Shown piece by piece: positions 8,119-19,100 of a stretch of 64,000 nucleotides of DNA. A program made the position numbers and the translations under genes. The stretch covers positions 1-64,000 of the forward strand of contig JBGCFP010000001.1 in assembly GCA_045107005.1 (NCBI GenBank), in the 5' to 3' direction. The DNA comes from JBCCMA01 sp045107005. Its GTDB lineage: Bacteria > Pseudomonadota > Gammaproteobacteria > Steroidobacterales > JBCCMA01. The notes beneath the pieces were generated by a model, which searched no databases, was not told the DNA's origin, and saw only the letters and a program-made list of their open reading frames with translations. Position 1 is the stretch's first letter; each line of letters begins with the position of its first letter.

Positions 8119-10253
8119 TGCACGACCCGCTCTTTAGCCAGCAGTGGTATCGCGTCAGAGCCCTGGCGCCACGCGTCCGTCCGGATACCATCAATTCGAG
8201 ACACATTTATCGTGGGCAAACCTGGTTTGTCCTCAAAGGGTTGGGCGGTGGCAGCGTGCGCATAAACGCGCCGGCGCATCAGGTCCTGAGTGAATTCGAC
8301 GGCGAACGCAACGTCGGCGAAATTTGGGAAACGTCGCTAGTGTCGCTCGGTGACGACGCGCCAACACAAGATGAGATGATCCAGCTGCTCGGCGATTTGT
8401 TTGACGCGAGCATTCTCGACTTCGAGCACACGTCGGATCTCGATCAGCTGTTTGTCAATCGTAGTGATCGCTCCAGCGCAGAATCCAAGTCGCGCTACGG
8501 TAATCCACTTTTCATGCGTTTCGCGCTGTTCAATCCCAATAAACTGGCTCTGGCACTGTTGCCGTACTCAGGCTGGTTCTTCTCCCGCGCCGTGTTTGCG
8601 CTTTGGCTAATGGCAATGGTCATAGCCGCTGTCACCGTGGTCTACACGTGGGGGCCGCTGACGCAGAGCGTGACAACCGATTTGGTAACCAGTCGCGGTC
8701 TGTTAATTCTGTGGTTCGTCTTTCCGCTGATGAAGCTGGTGCACGAGATGGCACACGCCGTCGCGGTCCGACGTTTCGGTGGAGAGGTGCACGAGGGTGG
8801 CATCGCCATGCTTGTGCTGTTGCCAGTGCCCTACGTGGACGCGTCGGATTCAGGGCGTTTCCCCAACAAATACCATCGCATGACGGTCGCCTCGGCGGGC
8901 ATTCTGATCGAGACCACATTGGCGTGCATCGGGCTGGCCGTCTGGTTGATCGTCGAGCCGGGGCTGGTGCGCGATATTGCGCTCAACGTGTTTGTGACCG
9001 GCTCCGTTTCGAGTCTGTTGTTCAACGGCAATCCGCTGCTCAAGTTCGACGCCTACTATGTGCTTGCCGATGCGCTGGAAATGCCGAATCTGGCCGCCCG
9101 CGCAAGTCGCTATCCGATTTATCTGTTGCAGCGTTACGTGCTGCGCCTGGACGTACGCAGTCCCGCCATCGCGCCGGGCGAGCGACGCTGGTTGCTCAGC
9201 TACGGTGTCATTGCGGCGCTGTACCGGTTGTTTCTTGCGTTTGCGATTTGCCTGTATGTGGCCAGCAAGTTTTTCTTTGTCGGTATCGTGCTCGCCATGT
9301 GGGCGCTGGTCGCTCAACTGGGCAAGCCGCTGTGGACACTTTCCCGCTTCCTGCTCTTCGATCCACGTATTGTGCAGCAGCGCTGGCGCGTCAACACGCT
9401 TGCGGCCCTGTGCGCGTCCCTGATCGCCTTTGGCCTGTTCGTTGTTCAGGTGCCGCACGTTACTGCGGTGCGCGGCGTTATCTGGCCGACGGAACAGGCG
9501 GTTGTGCGTTCCCGCAGTGATTGCTTTGTCGATGCAGTCCTGACCGCCAACGGTCGCTATGTGCCAGTGGATGCTCCGCTCATTCGCTGTAAGGACGCAC
9601 GCGAGGAAGCCACGCTCGCCGGTTTGCGGGCTGATTATCTCATTGCGCGCGCCGCACTGGATGCGAGTCGCGATCGCGTGGACCGCCAACTCTATCGCTC
9701 AGAACTGCGCCTTGCGAGCGACCTTTTAGACCAGGCCGAGGAAAGAAACCGTCGCTCGATCGTGACCAGCGACGTTGGCGGTGAAGTCTATTTCCCTGCC
9801 GACAACCGCTTGACGGGTCGCTATCTCAAACAGGGCGCGGTGATCGGCTACGTGCTCAACCGAGACCATATTGCCATTCGAACTTTGCTGCCGCAGGAAC
9901 GCATTGAGCTGCTCGACGACACGCTCGAATCGGTTGACGTCAGACGTCTGCGCGGCGCGGGCATTGTTGAAGCGACATCAATCGTCAGGCGCGTTCCCGC
10001 CGCGACGGACCGCCTCGCCATCGCCGCGCTCGGCGACCAGGGTGGCGGCGATCTGATGATGCGCGCCGATGATCAAGAGAGTGCGATCCTCGCGCGACCC
10101 GCGTTCGAGCTGGAACTCACGCTGCCACCGGTTTTTGTCGACACGTTGATCGGCGAACCAGTGGAGCTGCGTTTCTCTCACGGCTCCGCGAGTACGGCCA
10201 CCATTTTGTATCGCAAACTGCAGTTGTTGTTGCTGAGCCAGTTTCATGTCTAG
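8118..10253 (+). CDS. PqqD-like / M50 metalloprotease / HlyD-like membrane protein
   Basis: The 711-residue product combines an N-terminal PqqD-like region (about 25-110), several membrane helices and a C-terminal HlyD-like periplasmic region (about 450-705). The helices include the zinc-protease motif HEMAH (209-213) and the later NPLLKFDAYY motif, whose Asp completes the zinc site in site-2-protease relatives. Peptide zinc metalloproteases of this shape are found in peptide and bacteriocin export or maturation loci. I chose ATG at 8118 because it overlaps the upstream stop as TGATG and gives a natural N-terminus; an in-frame start at 8079 would overlap the preceding gene by 40 bases. The ATG of the SecA-like gene lies inside its last codons. 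Confidence 0.85.
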   Translation: MHDPLFSQQWYRVRALAPRVRPDTINSRHIYRGQTWFVLKGLGGGSVRINAPAHQVLSEFDGERNVGEIWETSLVSLGDDAPTQDEMIQLLGDLFDASILDFEHTSDLDQLFVNRSDRSSAESKSRYGNPLFMRFALFNPNKLALALLPYSGWFFSRAVFALWLMAMVIAAVTVVYTWGPLTQSVTTDLVTSRGLLILWFVFPLMKLVHEMAHAVAVRRFGGEVHEGGIAMLVLLPVPYVDASDSGRFPNKYHRMTVASAGILIETTLACIGLAVWLIVEPGLVRDIALNVFVTGSVSSLLFNGNPLLKFDAYYVLADALEMPNLAARASRYPIYLLQRYVLRLDVRSPAIAPGERRWLLSYGVIAALYRLFLAFAICLYVASKFFFVGIVLAMWALVAQLGKPLWTLSRFLLFDPRIVQQRWRVNTLAALCASLIAFGLFVVQVPHVTAVRGVIWPTEQAVVRSRSDCFVDAVLTANGRYVPVDAPLIRCKDAREEATLAGLRADYLIARAALDASRDRVDRQLYRSELRLASDLLDQAEERNRRSIVTSDVGGEVYFPADNRLTGRYLKQGAVIGYVLNRDHIAIRTLLPQERIELLDDTLESVDVRRLRGAGIVEATSIVRRVPAATDRLAIAALGDQGGGDLMMRADDQESAILARPAFELELTLPPVFVDTLIGEPVELRFSHGSASTATILYRKLQLLLLSQFHV

Positions 10254-12237
10254 TTCCGCAGCGTTACGAGGCATGCAACCGGGCTACCTCTTGAATCAGT
10301 ATCCGGAGCGAAAGGTGACGCCGGTGCACCCGATTGCGTCGCGTTGGCAGCGAAGTATGGCGGGGTGGGGGGCGCGCCGACGTCACCTGGAATTCGCACG
10401 CCTGAGTGCTCAACTGAGCGCGGCTGCCAAGACGATGGTACAGCTCAATGACGCGCAGCGACGCCGGCGGTTTCAAAGTGCGCGGCAGGCATTGCGACAG
10501 GAGGGTTGGTCGCGAACCAATCTGATCCACGGGCTGAGTCTGGTTGGCGCACAGGTGCGCGAGCTTTATGGGTTCGATCTGCACCCTGAACAACTGTTCG
10601 GCGCTTGGGTGATGCTGCACGGCTCGCTCGCCGAAATGGCGACGGGCGAAGGCAAGACGATTGTGGCTGGCGTGTGCGCTTCGGTTGCCGCCATGAGCGG
10701 GGTGCCAGTGCACATCATCACGAGCAACGATTATCTGGTGGAGCGGGACGCCGCAAATATGCGCGCGCTTTTCGCGGCCGTCGGGCTATCGAGTGCGCAC
10801 GTGAGTCAGTCGTCCGATGATGACGCCCGTCGCCGGGCCTATGCCAGTGACGTGTGTTACGTGTCCAACAAACAGTTGGTGTTTGACTATTTGCGTGATC
10901 GCCAGTCGTGTGGTGCGCGCCCCGCGTCGGTCGCGGCGCGTATTGGCCGCCTGAGCGGGGGAAGTGACCAGCCGCCACTGCTTCGCGGCTTGTGCTTCGC
11001 GATTGTTGACGAAGCGGACAGTGCCTTTATCGACGACGCCATAACGCCTCTGATTCTATCGCAGCAGGGGCCCGCCAGCGATGACGCGGCGCAGGCGGTG
11101 ACAGCCTTGAGCCTGGCGCGGCGCCTGACCATCGATCGCGATTACGTTGTTGATCGTCAAACCAGACGCGTCCGCCTGGCGCGTAGCGGCGAGAACTATG
11201 TTGGCCAGCTCGCTTTGGGTCTAAACGGAAAATGGCGCAACCGACGCTTTCGAATCGAACTGGTGACGCAGGCGCTGGCGGCGCAGCATGTATACAGCCG
11301 TGACACCGACTACCTCGTGCGCGACGAAAAAATCGTGCTGATTGATCAGGCGACCGGCCGCCTGATGCCGGATCGCAAGCTGCAACACGGGTTGCACCAA
11401 ATCATCGAAGCCAAGGAACAGTGCGAACTCAGTGGAGCCACGCGCACGATTGCGAGTTTGAGTTTTCAGAACTTCTTCGTGCGCTACAAGCATCTTTGCG
11501 GGATGACCGGCACGGCGAGTGAGGCCGTCGAGGAGCTGAGCAAGACGTACGGGTTGGGCGTCGTTCGTGTGCCGACGCATCGGCCCACTCAACGGAAAGA
11601 TCTGGGCTCCCGTTTTGCGCGCGACGCGCATGACTACGAACAACTGATCGTGGCATCCACCAGATCGCACATCGCTCGCGGGCGTCCCGTGCTAATCGGC
11701 ACGCGTTCGCTTGCTCACTCGGAAAAAATTGCCGGGTTCCTGCGCGCCGCCGGTATCGAGCATCAGGTGCTTAACGCCCGACAGGATGCTGATGAGTCGC
11801 AGGTCGTTGCCCGAGCCGGTCAGTCGGCCATTGTCACGATTGCAACCAACATGGCCGGTCGCGGTACGGATATCCCCATCAGCGACTCGGTTCGACAGGT
11901 CGGCGGATTGCACGTGGTGGTAAGCCAGCTCAACGATAGCTCGCGCATTGACCGCCAGTTGATCGGACGCTGCTCGCGGCAGGGCGATCCGGGATCTTTC
12001 GAGTATATCGTCGCCCCGAACGACCCCGTCTTGTTTCCTGACGCAGATGGCCCGCCTGTCGTGAGTGCCCGGCGCGCGGCGTTGGCGCGCTCACGATTCG
12101 GCAGGTGGCTTCTGTTTAGACAGGCTCGCAGGACTCAGAGAAAACGCGAACGGACGCAACGGCTGATGCGCGAGCAGGTGGCGAAGAGCGATCGGCATAT
12201 GCGCAAGAAACTTTCATACACCGGATATAAGGAGTGA
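10246..12237 (+). CDS. Short SecA-like translocase ATPase
   Basis: A DEAD-type motor with SecA-specific signatures: Walker A ATGEGKT (132-138), Walker B DEADS (255-259), SFQNFFVRYKHLCGMTGTA, TNMAGRGTDI and RQLIGRCSRQGDPGS. At 663 residues it is far shorter than housekeeping SecA (about 900). It ends soon after the second motor domain, so it lacks most of the helical scaffold and wing and the C-terminal zinc-binding tail. It overlaps the upstream M50 gene by eight bases and is followed six bases later by a HlyD gene. It is therefore probably a dedicated accessory ATPase for substrates handled by these neighbours. Whether it works with SecYEG is unknown. Confidence 0.88.
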   Translation: MSSSAALRGMQPGYLLNQYPERKVTPVHPIASRWQRSMAGWGARRRHLEFARLSAQLSAAAKTMVQLNDAQRRRRFQSARQALRQEGWSRTNLIHGLSLVGAQVRELYGFDLHPEQLFGAWVMLHGSLAEMATGEGKTIVAGVCASVAAMSGVPVHIITSNDYLVERDAANMRALFAAVGLSSAHVSQSSDDDARRRAYASDVCYVSNKQLVFDYLRDRQSCGARPASVAARIGRLSGGSDQPPLLRGLCFAIVDEADSAFIDDAITPLILSQQGPASDDAAQAVTALSLARRLTIDRDYVVDRQTRRVRLARSGENYVGQLALGLNGKWRNRRFRIELVTQALAAQHVYSRDTDYLVRDEKIVLIDQATGRLMPDRKLQHGLHQIIEAKEQCELSGATRTIASLSFQNFFVRYKHLCGMTGTASEAVEELSKTYGLGVVRVPTHRPTQRKDLGSRFARDAHDYEQLIVASTRSHIARGRPVLIGTRSLAHSEKIAGFLRAAGIEHQVLNARQDADESQVVARAGQSAIVTIATNMAGRGTDIPISDSVRQVGGLHVVVSQLNDSSRIDRQLIGRCSRQGDPGSFEYIVAPNDPVLFPDADGPPVVSARRAALARSRFGRWLLFRQARRTQRKRERTQRLMREQVAKSDRHMRKKLSYTGYKE

Positions 12238-12243
12238 GCGCTC

Positions 12244-13131
12244 ATGGCTCTTTCACAGACATTGGGTAACGCCAGCTCATGGGCTCGCTTCGCGATGCTA
12301 TTCACAACGTCGATGGCATTGACCCCGAGTAGTTCTGCCGATTCCGTTGACGGGCGAGACTTCGACTGCTTGCTCGAACCCAAGACCCGGGTCATGGTTG
12401 GCGCGACCACTCAGGGCATCGTGCATACGGTCAACGTGCGCCGCGGAGAACGGGTTGAAAAAGGGCAGGTTGTTGCCACTCTCGACGCGCGTCTGGAGCA
12501 AGCGGAGCTCGAGCACGCAAAAATGCGCGCGCAAATGACGAGCGACATCGGAGCACGCGAGGCTGACCTCAAATTCGCCGAAGTGTCGATGCAGCGCCTT
12601 GACGATCTCCATCGCCAGAAAATGGTGCCGGCGCAGCAACGTGACGAAGCGATTGCGGCGCGAGAGGTCGCACGCATGGCGCTGGCCCAGGCTCGCGACA
12701 CGCGCAAGCTTTACGAGCACGAATACGCTCGCGCTCGTGAGGTCGTGGAGCAACACGTGATTCGCAGTCCGCTCTCCGGTGTAGTGGTTGACCAGGTCGC
12801 GTATCCCGGTGAATTCGTTTACGAAAACCCTATCCTCATCGTGGCTCAGATAGATCCGCTCAAAGTGGAAGCCATATTACCGGCCCGGTTTTTCGGCGGT
12901 GTGAGCGTCGGCATGCCTGCAGCCTTGTGGCCCGAGATTGATGCAGGCGGCCCGCTGAACGTCGCGATTTCGTCGGTTGATCAAATCATCGATTCAGCCA
13001 GTGGCACGTTTTCCGTTCACCTGGACGTTCAGAATCCCGACAGCGCGATTCCCGGCGGGCAGCGCTGTCGACTCGCTTTTGGTGACGTGGACGCGGCGGA
13101 TCTTGGCGATCGTTTCGCCGCAGGTCGCTAA
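12244..13131 (+). CDS. HlyD/RND-type periplasmic adaptor
   Basis: The 295-residue protein starts with a hydrophobic signal or anchor (about 12-32). It then shows the adaptor fold: first lipoyl half GIVHTVNVRRGERVEKGQ, a coiled-coil hairpin (about 85-165), second half IRSPLSGVVVDQVAYPGE and a beta-barrel region. It would link an inner-membrane exporter to the outer envelope. It sits six bases after the SecA-like stop and is the second HlyD-family protein of this locus, the third if the C-terminal part of the M50 protein is counted. It ends 30 bases before the next GGDEF gene. Confidence 0.85.
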   Translation: MALSQTLGNASSWARFAMLFTTSMALTPSSSADSVDGRDFDCLLEPKTRVMVGATTQGIVHTVNVRRGERVEKGQVVATLDARLEQAELEHAKMRAQMTSDIGAREADLKFAEVSMQRLDDLHRQKMVPAQQRDEAIAAREVARMALAQARDTRKLYEHEYARAREVVEQHVIRSPLSGVVVDQVAYPGEFVYENPILIVAQIDPLKVEAILPARFFGGVSVGMPAALWPEIDAGGPLNVAISSVDQIIDSASGTFSVHLDVQNPDSAIPGGQRCRLAFGDVDAADLGDRFAAGR

Positions 13132-13161
13132 CATCGTCGAACCAACACAGGAGGCGGTCGA

Positions 13162-16100
13162 GTGAAAATTTCCCCGCAACTGCGGCTCGCGGGTGGGCTG
13201 GTGACACTGCTGTTCAGTGTCGCACTGATCGGTGACATTCTGGGCTTGCTGCCCAGGCCGCAAAGCCACATTCGCGAGGCGCGCAAGATTTTTGGTGAGT
13301 CTTTGGCCGTGCAGTTGTCAAGCGCCGCCGCGGCCAACAACAATGCCCTGATCTCTTCGACCTTGCACACGCTGGTAAATCGTAACGACCAAATCGTCTA
13401 TGCCGAACTGACGCGCGAATCCGGAGAAACGCTAGCCCGAGTGGGTGCGCCGAACGAGGCCAACGGCGGCGTCCTGAATCTCTCGACTTTGGACAATCTG
13501 ATCGTCCCAATTTTCAAAGGACGCGAGCTGTGGGGGTCTGTGCGTGTGCACTTCGTGCCAACCAGCGACGTCGGACTGCGCTATCTTGGCGTACCGACCA
13601 GTTCGTTGAGCTTTATCCTTTTCTTGTGTCTTGCCAGTCTCACCACGTTTTATTTTTTCTTACGCAAAGCGCTCAAGGAACTTAACCCGACCAAGGCGGT
13701 ACCGGAACGTGTTCGCGCGGCCTATGACGTTCTGGCTGAGGGCGTGTTGATTCTGAACGAAAACGGGCAGATTGTGCTTGCCAATGAGTCGTTTGCAAGA
13801 CGAGTAGGACAAAGCACGGAGACGCTCGTGGGCAAATCGCCCAACAGTTACGCGTGGGACCTGAGCGGTGACGGTGTACAGACACTGCCCTGGCAAATCG
13901 CGCTATCAAGCGGCGAACACGTTACCGGGATGCAATTGCGGCTGAAGCGCGACGGCGCGGAGGTGTCGTTTACGGTTAACGCCGCGCCCATTCTCGGTTC
14001 GGCATCGCGCAGCCGAGGCGTGTTGGTGACGTTCGACGACGTGTCACCGCTGGAGGCGAAGAATGCGGAGCTTGCGAGCATGCTTGTCGAGCTCAATCAG
14101 ACCCACAAAGTCATTGAGATCAAAAACCGCGAACTGGAGACACTAGCGACGCGCGATGCGATGACTGGCGTATTGAATCGTCGCTCATTTCTCGAAGTCA
14201 GTGGCGTGCAGTACCTTGAGGCAGCCGAACTTCAGCAGCCGTTCTCAGTATTAATGGTAGACATTGACCATTTCAAACGCGTCAACGACACGTTTGGTCA
14301 CTTGACCGGTGATCAGGCGATCGTGGCGGTTTCGACGGCGTTGAATCAGTTTTTCGGTCAGGATGGAATCGTCGGGCGTTATGGTGGCGAGGAATTCGTC
14401 GTGTCAATGCCGGGATCGGATTCGCGCAGCGCCTGCGTGGCTGCAGATGGTTTGCGTGTCAACATCGAATCGCTGACTCAGGATGACGCGTTGCCGATGG
14501 ACACACTCACCGTCAGTATCGGCGTTGCTGAACTCAATGCCGATACCGCAGATTTGACCGAGCTGTTGGATCAAGCGGACCGAGGGCTCTACAAAGCCAA
14601 GGAAAACGGCCGCAACCAGGTCTGTTTGTTCGATCCACAATACGTACCGGCGTCAAAACGGGTGCGGGCATCAAACCAGAGTTTGAGCGGCGACAACGGT
14701 GACGAGTTGCGCAGTGATCTCGAGAAGATGAAGAAGCGCGTTCGCGATCAGGCTGAAGAAATCGCCAAGCGCTCACTCTATGACGATCTGACCAGTCTGC
14801 CCAATCGTTTTTTGCTGCAAGATCGCATCGGCCAGGCGGTCAAACAGAGCGAACGCGGCGGCAAGCCCGGTGCGGTCATCTCGATCAGCCTTTCCGGTTA
14901 TCAAAAGATCTTTGAGATTGAAGGAAACGCGGCTGCCGAGCAGTTGATTCGCGGCGCAGCTGAGACGGTTCAGAGTACTCTGCGTGCCGGCGACAGCGTC
15001 AGTGCGATTGAAGGTCAGCAGTCGCTGACCTGCTCGCGCATTGCCCACAATGAGCTGGCGGTGCTGGCGGTAGATCTTGACGATGTCGCCTCGGCCTCGC
15101 GCGTGGTTGAACGTCTAACGCTCGCCCTTGAAAAGCCGATTGAAGTGGGTGCCCATCGGATACACAGCCGCGTCTACTGTGGGGTGGCGCTCTTCCCCGT
15201 CGATAGTCTGGATGCGCCGACTCTCATTCGAAACGCAACCCTTGCGCGCAAATTCGCCCAGCGACGCACCACGACACATCACTCCGGCAGCGCGTATTTT
15301 TCCAGGGACATTGACGAACACGCCGCGAAGAGTGCGCAGATTGCTGCCGATCTTCCCGCCGCCATCGCCAACGGCGAACTGACGGTCGCGTATCAGCCAA
15401 AGGTCGACGCCAATACCCACCAGGTCGCTGGGGTCGAAGCGCTGGCGCGCTGGACGCACTCCACGCTTGGGCCGGTGAGTCCGATGGATTTTATTGATAT
15501 TGCCGAACACCTGGGCGTCATCGACCAGTTAACCGATAGTGTGTTGACACAGGTGTGCTGCGATCTGCGCGCGAACGTCTTCGGTAACGTCCGCGTCTCG
15601 GTCAATGTATCGCCATTGGAGCTCAGCGACCCGGGAACAGCGGCACGTTTGCTGGGCGTGCTGCGTGATCACGAGGTGCCGGCGAGCCAGATTGAGATTG
15701 AGGTGACCGAGTCTTCCTTTATCAAGGACGGTGCCCTGGGGCGGGACATTCTGCTTGCGTTGCGGGAGGAAGGTGTATTGATTGCGCTCGACGATTTCGG
15801 TACCGGGTTTTCGTCGCTCGATATGCTGACCAAGATACCCGTGGACGTGATCAAGATTGATCGAAGTTTCGTATCGGATTTGCATCAGCTACCGTCGAAA
15901 CACTGTATCGTGCAAGCGATCCTGTTGATGGCGCGGTCGCTGAACACACGTGTCGTCGCTGAAGGTGTTTCCTGTGATGAGGAGTACGCCTGCCTCAAGA
16001 TGCTGGGCTGTGGCGAGTTCCAGGGATTCCATTTTGCCCGACCGATGAGCGCGACAGATTTGCGCGCCTATATCGATCGAGTGGGGTTGCGACCGCGGCA

Positions 16101-16164
16101 GCAGGAGCGGGCCACGTCGCCCAACAATGAGTTCCTCGCTCATACCCAGTCAGACCTGGCGTAA
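13162..16164 (+). CDS. Membrane PAS-GGDEF-(degenerate GGDEF)-EAL protein
   Basis: A 1000-residue c-di-GMP enzyme. Two membrane helices (about 8-28 and 148-168) enclose a small periplasmic sensor region. A PAS domain (about 185-300), a GGDEF domain with GGEEF at 408-412, a second GGDEF-like domain and an EAL domain follow. The second domain has lost its signature (the region reads RIAHNELAVL) and should be non-catalytic. The EAL domain has EAL at 759-761 and EVTES, DDFGTG, IKIDRS and AEGV motifs, so phosphodiesterase activity is expected. The start is GTG with AGGAGG at 13149-13154. It closes the HlyD/M50/SecA-like gene run and is a natural candidate for controlling it. Confidence 0.9.
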   Translation: MKISPQLRLAGGLVTLLFSVALIGDILGLLPRPQSHIREARKIFGESLAVQLSSAAAANNNALISSTLHTLVNRNDQIVYAELTRESGETLARVGAPNEANGGVLNLSTLDNLIVPIFKGRELWGSVRVHFVPTSDVGLRYLGVPTSSLSFILFLCLASLTTFYFFLRKALKELNPTKAVPERVRAAYDVLAEGVLILNENGQIVLANESFARRVGQSTETLVGKSPNSYAWDLSGDGVQTLPWQIALSSGEHVTGMQLRLKRDGAEVSFTVNAAPILGSASRSRGVLVTFDDVSPLEAKNAELASMLVELNQTHKVIEIKNRELETLATRDAMTGVLNRRSFLEVSGVQYLEAAELQQPFSVLMVDIDHFKRVNDTFGHLTGDQAIVAVSTALNQFFGQDGIVGRYGGEEFVVSMPGSDSRSACVAADGLRVNIESLTQDDALPMDTLTVSIGVAELNADTADLTELLDQADRGLYKAKENGRNQVCLFDPQYVPASKRVRASNQSLSGDNGDELRSDLEKMKKRVRDQAEEIAKRSLYDDLTSLPNRFLLQDRIGQAVKQSERGGKPGAVISISLSGYQKIFEIEGNAAAEQLIRGAAETVQSTLRAGDSVSAIEGQQSLTCSRIAHNELAVLAVDLDDVASASRVVERLTLALEKPIEVGAHRIHSRVYCGVALFPVDSLDAPTLIRNATLARKFAQRRTTTHHSGSAYFSRDIDEHAAKSAQIAADLPAAIANGELTVAYQPKVDANTHQVAGVEALARWTHSTLGPVSPMDFIDIAEHLGVIDQLTDSVLTQVCCDLRANVFGNVRVSVNVSPLELSDPGTAARLLGVLRDHEVPASQIEIEVTESSFIKDGALGRDILLALREEGVLIALDDFGTGFSSLDMLTKIPVDVIKIDRSFVSDLHQLPSKHCIVQAILLMARSLNTRVVAEGVSCDEEYACLKMLGCGEFQGFHFARPMSATDLRAYIDRVGLRPRQQERATSPNNEFLAHTQSDLA

Positions 16165-16168
16165 CCGT

Positions 16169-19100
16169 TTAGCGCTGCACCAGCTGAACGATTTTTTTCT
16201 CGGTTTCGCGCGCTTCTTTTTGCGCCTTCCCAGCCGCCGGGCTCTGGGTCAGCAGCTGATCCATGAACAGATCAGCCGGCACTGCTTTTGATAGCAGGAA
16301 GCCCTGGAACTGATCACAGGCGTCGGCACGCAGCCGGCGCAGTTGATCTTCCGTTTCGACGCCTTCGGCAACGACTTTGAGCCCCAGCACGCGCCCCATC
16401 GCAACGATAGCTGAACAAATGGCCGCGTCGTCCGCGTCGGTGGAAATATCGGAGACAAACGAGCGGTCGATTTTCAGCGTATCGAGTGGAAAGCGCTTGA
16501 GGTAGGCCAGGGAGGAGTAGCCGGTTCCAAAGTCATCAACCGATAATTCGCAACCGAGCGCTTTGATTTCGTGCAGCGACGCGCTGACCCGATCAATATC
16601 CCGCATCAGTGCCGATTCGGTAATCTCGATATTCAAGTAGTGCGGCGAAATGTCGCTTTTTGACGTCGCGTCGAGAATCATCTGCACCGGATTGTCGCGC
16701 AGGAAATCCTCGGGCGAGAGATTGACGGCCACCGGTACTAACGGCAAATCCTGGTCTTGCCAGGTGCGCAGCTGGGCGCACGCGGCTCCAACCACCCAGC
16801 GGCTCAGATCGCTGATCTGACCGGCTTCTTCTGCCACGGAAATAAACTGACCGGGCGAGATTTCGCCGCGCGTTGGATGGAACCAGCGCAGCAAGCCTTC
16901 GGCCCCGACAATTTTCAGGTCCCCGGTGCGATACTTGGGTTGGTAGTAAAGCTGAAACTGGTTTTCTTCCAGCGCAATGCGAATCTCGTGCTCCAAGGAC
17001 AACCGCTGTACGGCGCGAGCGCTGAGATTGCGCGAGTAAAGCCGAAAGCTGCGGCGGCCGTCCTGCTTGGCAAGGGCGACCGCCATGTCTGCGGCTTTGA
17101 TCAGCGATTCTGCATCTTCGCCATGATCCGGGAAGACCGCGCCGCCGATACTGGCGCTGACGACCAGTTCCTGGCCGCCGCTTGAGTAGGATTGCGACAA
17201 CACTTGCGCGATGTCTTCTGCCATTTCTCGCGCTTCACGTCGGGCCTGTCCGTGCCGTGCAAAGATCAGGAACTCGTCGCCGCTGATTCGGGCGAGGTCG
17301 AAACGATTGACCGCATCGCTGCGCCCGTGAACACACTGCGAAAGACGACCGGCGACCGACTTGATCAAGTGATCGCCAACGGTGTGGCCCAACGTATCGT
17401 TGATTCGTTTGAACCGATCGAGATCGACGTACAGGACGGCGACTTCCTCGTTTTCACGGCTGGCTTCGGCCAGTGTGTCAGTGAGGCGTTGTCGAAACAG
17501 CTTGATGTTCGGCAGGCCGGTAAGCGTGTCGTAGTATGCGAGCTGGCGCAGCTGAGCGGCTGCCTTTAGACGGCGGTGCTGCCACGCAAACACGCCACCA
17601 ATTACCAGCAGCGCCGCGCTCACGTACAGCAAGTAAGCAACGGGCGTCGCCCACGGTGCCGCGTCGACGCGCACGTTGATGACCAAGCCATCGTCGAACC
17701 AGGTCCCGCTGCTGTCCGCAGCACGGACGCGAAATACGTAGTTTCCGGCGCCAAGGTTTGTGTAAGTGACACGCCGACGATTGCCGCTCTCCACCCAGTC
17801 CTGATCAAAGCCCTCAAGCATGTAGCGATAGCGGTTCTTGTCGGGCGCGACATAGTCAAGCGCCGCAAATTCGAAGGTGACCACGTCGTCGTCGTAGCCC
17901 AGACGCACCCCGGCAACCTGCGAGTAGGGCATGTCTAGCGCAAAAGGTTTGTTGAATTTTTCGAACGACGTCAACACGACCGGCGGAGCGTCGATCAGTT
18001 GTTCCAGGTCTCGCGGGTAAAACGCATTGAAGCCATTCGCACCACCAAAATACAGGCGGCCGTTGGCGTCGCGGTGGTGTGCGCCGAAGTTGAATTCCTC
18101 ACCCTGCAGGCCGTGACGCTTATGGTAGTTCTGCGTTACGCCACTGATCGGATTGTATCGGGTCAGACCCAAATTACCGCTAAGCCAGAGATGTCCGTCG
18201 GCGTCCGACTGCATGCCGTACACCACGTTACTTGACAGTCCGGCATTCGTATCGATGTGTTCGAATCGAACGTCCTGCGGCGAGGAAGAACCGCCGTCGA
18301 TGCGATTGAGTCCGCCATCTGTGGTGCCAACCCAGATCGTGCCCGCGGCATCCACGTGCAGTGTGTAGATGCCGTTTGACGACAGCGATGTTTGGTCGCC
18401 GGGATCGTGATTGAAACGCCAGACGCGACGGGTCGCGGGATCGAGCAGGTTCAGGCCAGCGTCGTCAGTGCCGATCCAGATGCGTCCCTGCGGATCTTGC
18501 GCAAGAGCCGTGGCCCGTGGCGAGCTCAGCGTTGCCACATTTTTCGGATCGTGATTGAAACGCTCAAAACGATCCGTCTCCGCCAGGTATCGATTCAGGC
18601 CACCGCCAAACGTACCCACCCAGATATCGCCGTTGTTGTACTCGAGCAGAGACATTACACCGTTGGCACTCAATGACGCCGGATCGTTCGGGTCGTTTTT
18701 CCAGGTGCGCACCGTGCCGTTTTCAAGGTCGATCCGGTTAAGGCCGCCGGTCATGGTGCCTACCCACATTGCATTGTTGCGGTCGATTAGCAGCGACATT
18801 GCGCGCGGGTCCGAGAGCGCCTGGCCGGGCTGCAGAAAGTCTTGCAGTGGTTTGAATTCGCCGGTCTTGCGGTCCAGGCGACTGAGGCCGGCACCCAGGG
18901 CAGCGATCCAGACGCCGTCGGTATTGTCGCTGGCAAACGCCACGACCATGGCGTCCTTGAGCTGGTCGTTCTTGTAGTGACCCAGGGACCAGCTGCGTGG
19001 ATTCCACTGACTAATGCCGGCGCCACGTGTGCCGATCCACATCAAACCACGCGCGTCCTGAAACAGGCTCATGACGTAGCTGGCGCCGAGGCTGGTCGGG

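Noticed and set aside
8850..9689. Minus-strand 279-residue frame inside the M50 protease gene
   Set aside because: Shadow of a long gene whose plus-strand product has clear HEMAH and HlyD-like features.
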